Positions 20,659-22,577 of a DNA stretch of 22,577 nt are shown here, piece by piece. The position numbers were made by a program, and so were the translations under genes. The stretch's first letter is position 1; each line of letters opens with the position of its first letter. The notes below the pieces were generated by a model. It was not told where the DNA came from. It saw nothing but the letters and a program-made list of their open reading frames with translations, and did no database searches. Origin of the DNA: CATZDY01 sp045599035 (GTDB lineage: Bacteria > Bacillota > Desulfotomaculia > Desulfotomaculales > Desulfocucumaceae); the NCBI GenBank assembly GCA_045599035.1, contig JAZRVI010000017.1, forward strand, positions 1-22,577, written 5' to 3'.

Positions 20659-21818
20659 GGGCAATTTTAATCGTTATGGACAGCGTTGGCATTGGAGCTT
20701 TGCCGGACGCTGAAGCCTATGGAGATGGGGGCAGCAATACTTTGGCTCATACCGCTGAAGCCGTGGGTGGTTTAAACTTGCCGGTTTTGACCCGTTTGGG
20801 TCTTGGTAATTTAGGCGATATTAAAGGAGTGCCTACGGTGTCTGAACCGGCTGGAGGCTATGGCAAAATGGCCGAAAAATCAGCCGGTAAGGATACCACT
20901 ACTGGACATTGGGAAATGACCGGGATTATTTTGGAACAGCCCTTTCCCACCTATCCTCAGGGTTTTCCAGAGGATTTAATCAGTAAATATGAAAAACAGA
21001 TTGGCCGTCGGGTTTTGGGCAATAAGGCAGCTTCCGGAACAGCTATTATTGCCGAATTGGGAACGAAGCACCTGGCTTCCGGCTGTCCGATTGTCTATAC
21101 CTCGGCCGACAGCGTGTTTCAAATTGCTGCTCATGAAGCCATAATTCCGCTGGAAGAACTATACCGAATGTGCCGAATTGCCCGAAGGTTGTTACAGGGG
21201 GAACATGGGGTGGGTCGGGTAATCGCCCGTCCTTTTGTGGGAGAAGCAGGTAATTTTACCCGAACTGCCAATCGTCGGGACTTTTCTCTGGAGCCTCCAT
21301 CTGGAAATTTGTTGGAATTGTTGCAAGTCAGGCAAATTCCGGTTTATGCTGTGGGCAAAATTGAAGATATTTTTGCCGGTCAGGGAATCAGCGAAGCTGT
21401 GCATACTCAAAGCAATCTGGACGGTCTGGAGCAAACCCTGGCCTTTATGGACAAAGTGGAAAAGGGATTGATTTTTACTAATTTAGTTGATTTTGATATG
21501 TTATACGGCCATCGTAATAATCCGGCAGGTTATGCCCAGGCTTTGGAAGAATTGGATCAGTATTTGCAGAAAATTTTAAATGCCTTGCAGCCGGAAGATA
21601 TTTTGCTGATTACCGCTGATCATGGCTGTGATCCGACTACAACAAGTACTGACCACAGCCGGGAATATGTGCCGATTTTGGCTTATGGGCAAGGAATTAG
21701 ACAAGGAGTTAACCTGGGGATTCGCAGCAGCTTTGCTGATTTGGGAGCAACTATAGCTGAAATTTGGGGTTTACAGTTGGCCAAAGGCACAAGCTTTTGG
21801 CCGCAAATTAAAAAGTAA
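20655..21818 (+). CDS. deoB: Phosphopentomutase DeoB
   Basis: DeoB converts (deoxy)ribose 1-phosphate to the 5-phosphate in nucleoside salvage, using manganese. The 387 residues match the alkaline-phosphatase-superfamily enzyme: VMDSVGIGALPDAE with Asp9 as a metal ligand, GKDTTTGHWEM with the phosphorylated Thr, TSADSVFQIAAHE, NLVDFDMLYGHRN, and the metal-binding TADHGCDPTTTSTDHSREYV. Translation is coupled to xerD through ATGA. In Bacillus a purine nucleoside phosphorylase follows; here the next gene is on the other strand, so punA must be elsewhere or absent. Confidence 0.97.
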   Translation: MRAILIVMDSVGIGALPDAEAYGDGGSNTLAHTAEAVGGLNLPVLTRLGLGNLGDIKGVPTVSEPAGGYGKMAEKSAGKDTTTGHWEMTGIILEQPFPTYPQGFPEDLISKYEKQIGRRVLGNKAASGTAIIAELGTKHLASGCPIVYTSADSVFQIAAHEAIIPLEELYRMCRIARRLLQGEHGVGRVIARPFVGEAGNFTRTANRRDFSLEPPSGNLLELLQVRQIPVYAVGKIEDIFAGQGISEAVHTQSNLDGLEQTLAFMDKVEKGLIFTNLVDFDMLYGHRNNPAGYAQALEELDQYLQKILNALQPEDILLITADHGCDPTTTSTDHSREYVPILAYGQGIRQGVNLGIRSSFADLGATIAEIWGLQLAKGTSFWPQIKK

Positions 21819-21898
21819 AGCAAGTAGCACAATATTGAAAATATTCCGCCCCAGCTTCGGCCTTTGATTTATAAAACGGTCAGCGTCTGGAAGAATTT

Positions 21899-22366
21899 TT
21901 ACCGGGGTTTTTGCTGGCCTTTAATTACTTTGACCAGCAGCAAGGCCAAAATAATTCCAGTTAAAGCTCCGCTGCTGTCCAGCAGAACATCTTTGAGCTG
22001 AGCCCCCCGGTTATCTGCAAAAAGCTGCAAGATTTCGTCCAGGGAAGCGGCCAAAATTGCCAGCAGCCACGCGAAAAGAGCTTTTAATTTTGTGCGGGGG
22101 CAAAGATTAACCAAAGCCAGATACAGGAAAAAGCCCAAGAGCATAAACTCGATAAAGTGACCTATTTTGCGAAAAAGACCATTGTTCAGGGGAAGTTCCA
22201 AATTAAAGTAATGAAGAGCAAGCTGTTTGAAATAAACTAGCAATCCCAAGGTGAATGTTCGGGATTCTGAAACCGGTTGCAGGGAGTTAAAATAACAAAA
22301 GCCTAAAACCACAATTATTGGAATCAGCCAAAATAATTTGACATAAGAACGCCTTGTTGGTTGCAT
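21899..22366 (-). CDS. VanZ-like family membrane protein
   Basis: The 155 residues have four or five hydrophobic segments (about 9-27, 66-88, 92-110, 128-147) and the family signature RKIGHFIEFMLLGFFLYLA and ASLDEILQLFADNRGAQLKD, then LLDSSGALTG. VanZ-like proteins are widespread in Firmicutes. The name comes from a teicoplanin-resistance gene, but no other van gene is here, so resistance should not be inferred. The start ATG follows AAGGAG with 8 bases between. It converges on deoB, and no clear terminator is seen in the 80 bp between the two. Confidence 0.9.
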   Translation of the reverse strand: MQPTRRSYVKLFWLIPIIVVLGFCYFNSLQPVSESRTFTLGLLVYFKQLALHYFNLELPLNNGLFRKIGHFIEFMLLGFFLYLALVNLCPRTKLKALFAWLLAILAASLDEILQLFADNRGAQLKDVLLDSSGALTGIILALLLVKVIKGQQKPR

Positions 22367-22399
22367 GGATTCAACTCCTTGTGAGAAAATTTAACTTTA

Positions 22400-22428
22400 A
22401 TTATAGATTGCTTAATATTAATATTCAA
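22400..22428 (-). promoter_or_regulatory. Sigma-A promoter of the VanZ-like gene
   Basis: On the minus strand TTGAAT (22428-22423), 17 bp and a perfect TATAAT (22405-22400) precede the gene by about 34 bp. The rest of the AT-rich end, 22430-22577, holds no gene; I see only small inverted repeats of ATCAC/GTGAT and TTTTTT/AAAAAA type. Confidence 0.65.
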
Positions 22429-22577
22429 GATCAGCTATCACGGAAATCAATTTTTGTGATTTAGGTAATTTGTAGTGATAAATTCACCCTACTTTTTGAT
22501 ATTTTAGACTTGATTTTTGATGATTTTTATCTCTTGGATAAGTTTTTTGTGGAAAAAACAACTAAAATTTTCGTGCC

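Noticed and set aside
21819..21898. Terminator between deoB and the VanZ-like gene
   Set aside because: Short inverted pieces such as AATATT-GA-AAATATT exist, but no stable stem with a T run on either strand.
21899..22366. Glycopeptide resistance gene vanZ
   Set aside because: Only the general VanZ-like domain is present; no vanA, vanH or vanX is in the window.
1..22577. CRISPR array, insertion sequence, prophage or restriction-modification system
   Set aside because: No regularly spaced repeats, transposase, phage structural gene or methylase was found on either strand.

Overview
The window is a piece of chromosome from an endospore-forming, low-to-moderate GC Firmicute, most likely class Clostridia. 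The evidence is direct: it carries spoVT, yabP, yabQ, spoIIE, the complete spoIIAA-spoIIAB-sigF operon, a SpoIID/LytB-family gene, strong AGGAGG-type ribosome binding sites, frequent TTG starts, and tRNA genes with CCA encoded. I cannot name a species. Coding is dense, with 27 protein genes and 4 tRNA genes; 24 of the 27 protein genes lie on the plus strand.

Layout. Positions 1-4445 hold a SurA-N-type lipoprotein, the forespore regulator spoVT, a PrsA-type foldase lipoprotein and the YabN-type MazG protein. Positions 4547-7741 hold HU, RqcP (YabO), a SpoIID-like lipoprotein, yabP, yabQ and divIC. This follows the Bacillus mfd-spoVT-yabN-yabO-yabP-yabQ-divIC neighbourhood. Positions 7758-14486 hold a Ppx/GppA phosphatase, spoIIE, tilS and ftsH. 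No hpt lies between tilS and ftsH, and no yabR lies between divIC and spoIIE. Positions 14574-16288 hold ndk with an overlapping hotdog thioesterase, a small membrane-protein/XRE-regulator pair under a promoter that carries a 16-bp inverted repeat, and an unrecognised 45-residue membrane peptide. Positions 16382-16768 hold tRNA-His, tRNA-Gln and two identical tRNA-Lys genes. Positions 16935-18487 hold the spoIIA operon. A divergent DUF421-DUF4363 pair lies on the minus strand, followed by xerD-deoB on plus and a VanZ-like gene on minus.

How it fits together. SpoIIE, SpoIIAA, SpoIIAB and SigF form the whole switch that activates the first forespore sigma factor, and all four are here within 10 kb. 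Both spoIIE and spoIIA have candidate Spo0A boxes in front of TATAAT elements. SpoVT and the DUF421 pair are each preceded by a sigma-G-like promoter with 18-bp spacing, so early and late forespore functions appear interleaved with housekeeping genes (tilS, ftsH, ndk, mazG, HU, divIC).

Most of the window is conserved core genome, and I found no convincing new multi-gene system. The items most worth a second look are the apparent CTG start of tilS, the operator-like inverted repeat of the DUF3796/XRE cassette, the orphan 45-residue membrane protein, the structured 312-bp gap between yabQ and divIC, and the SurA-N lipoprotein that lacks a rotamase domain. Promoter calls come from reading by eye; names of families and comparisons with Bacillus are from memory.
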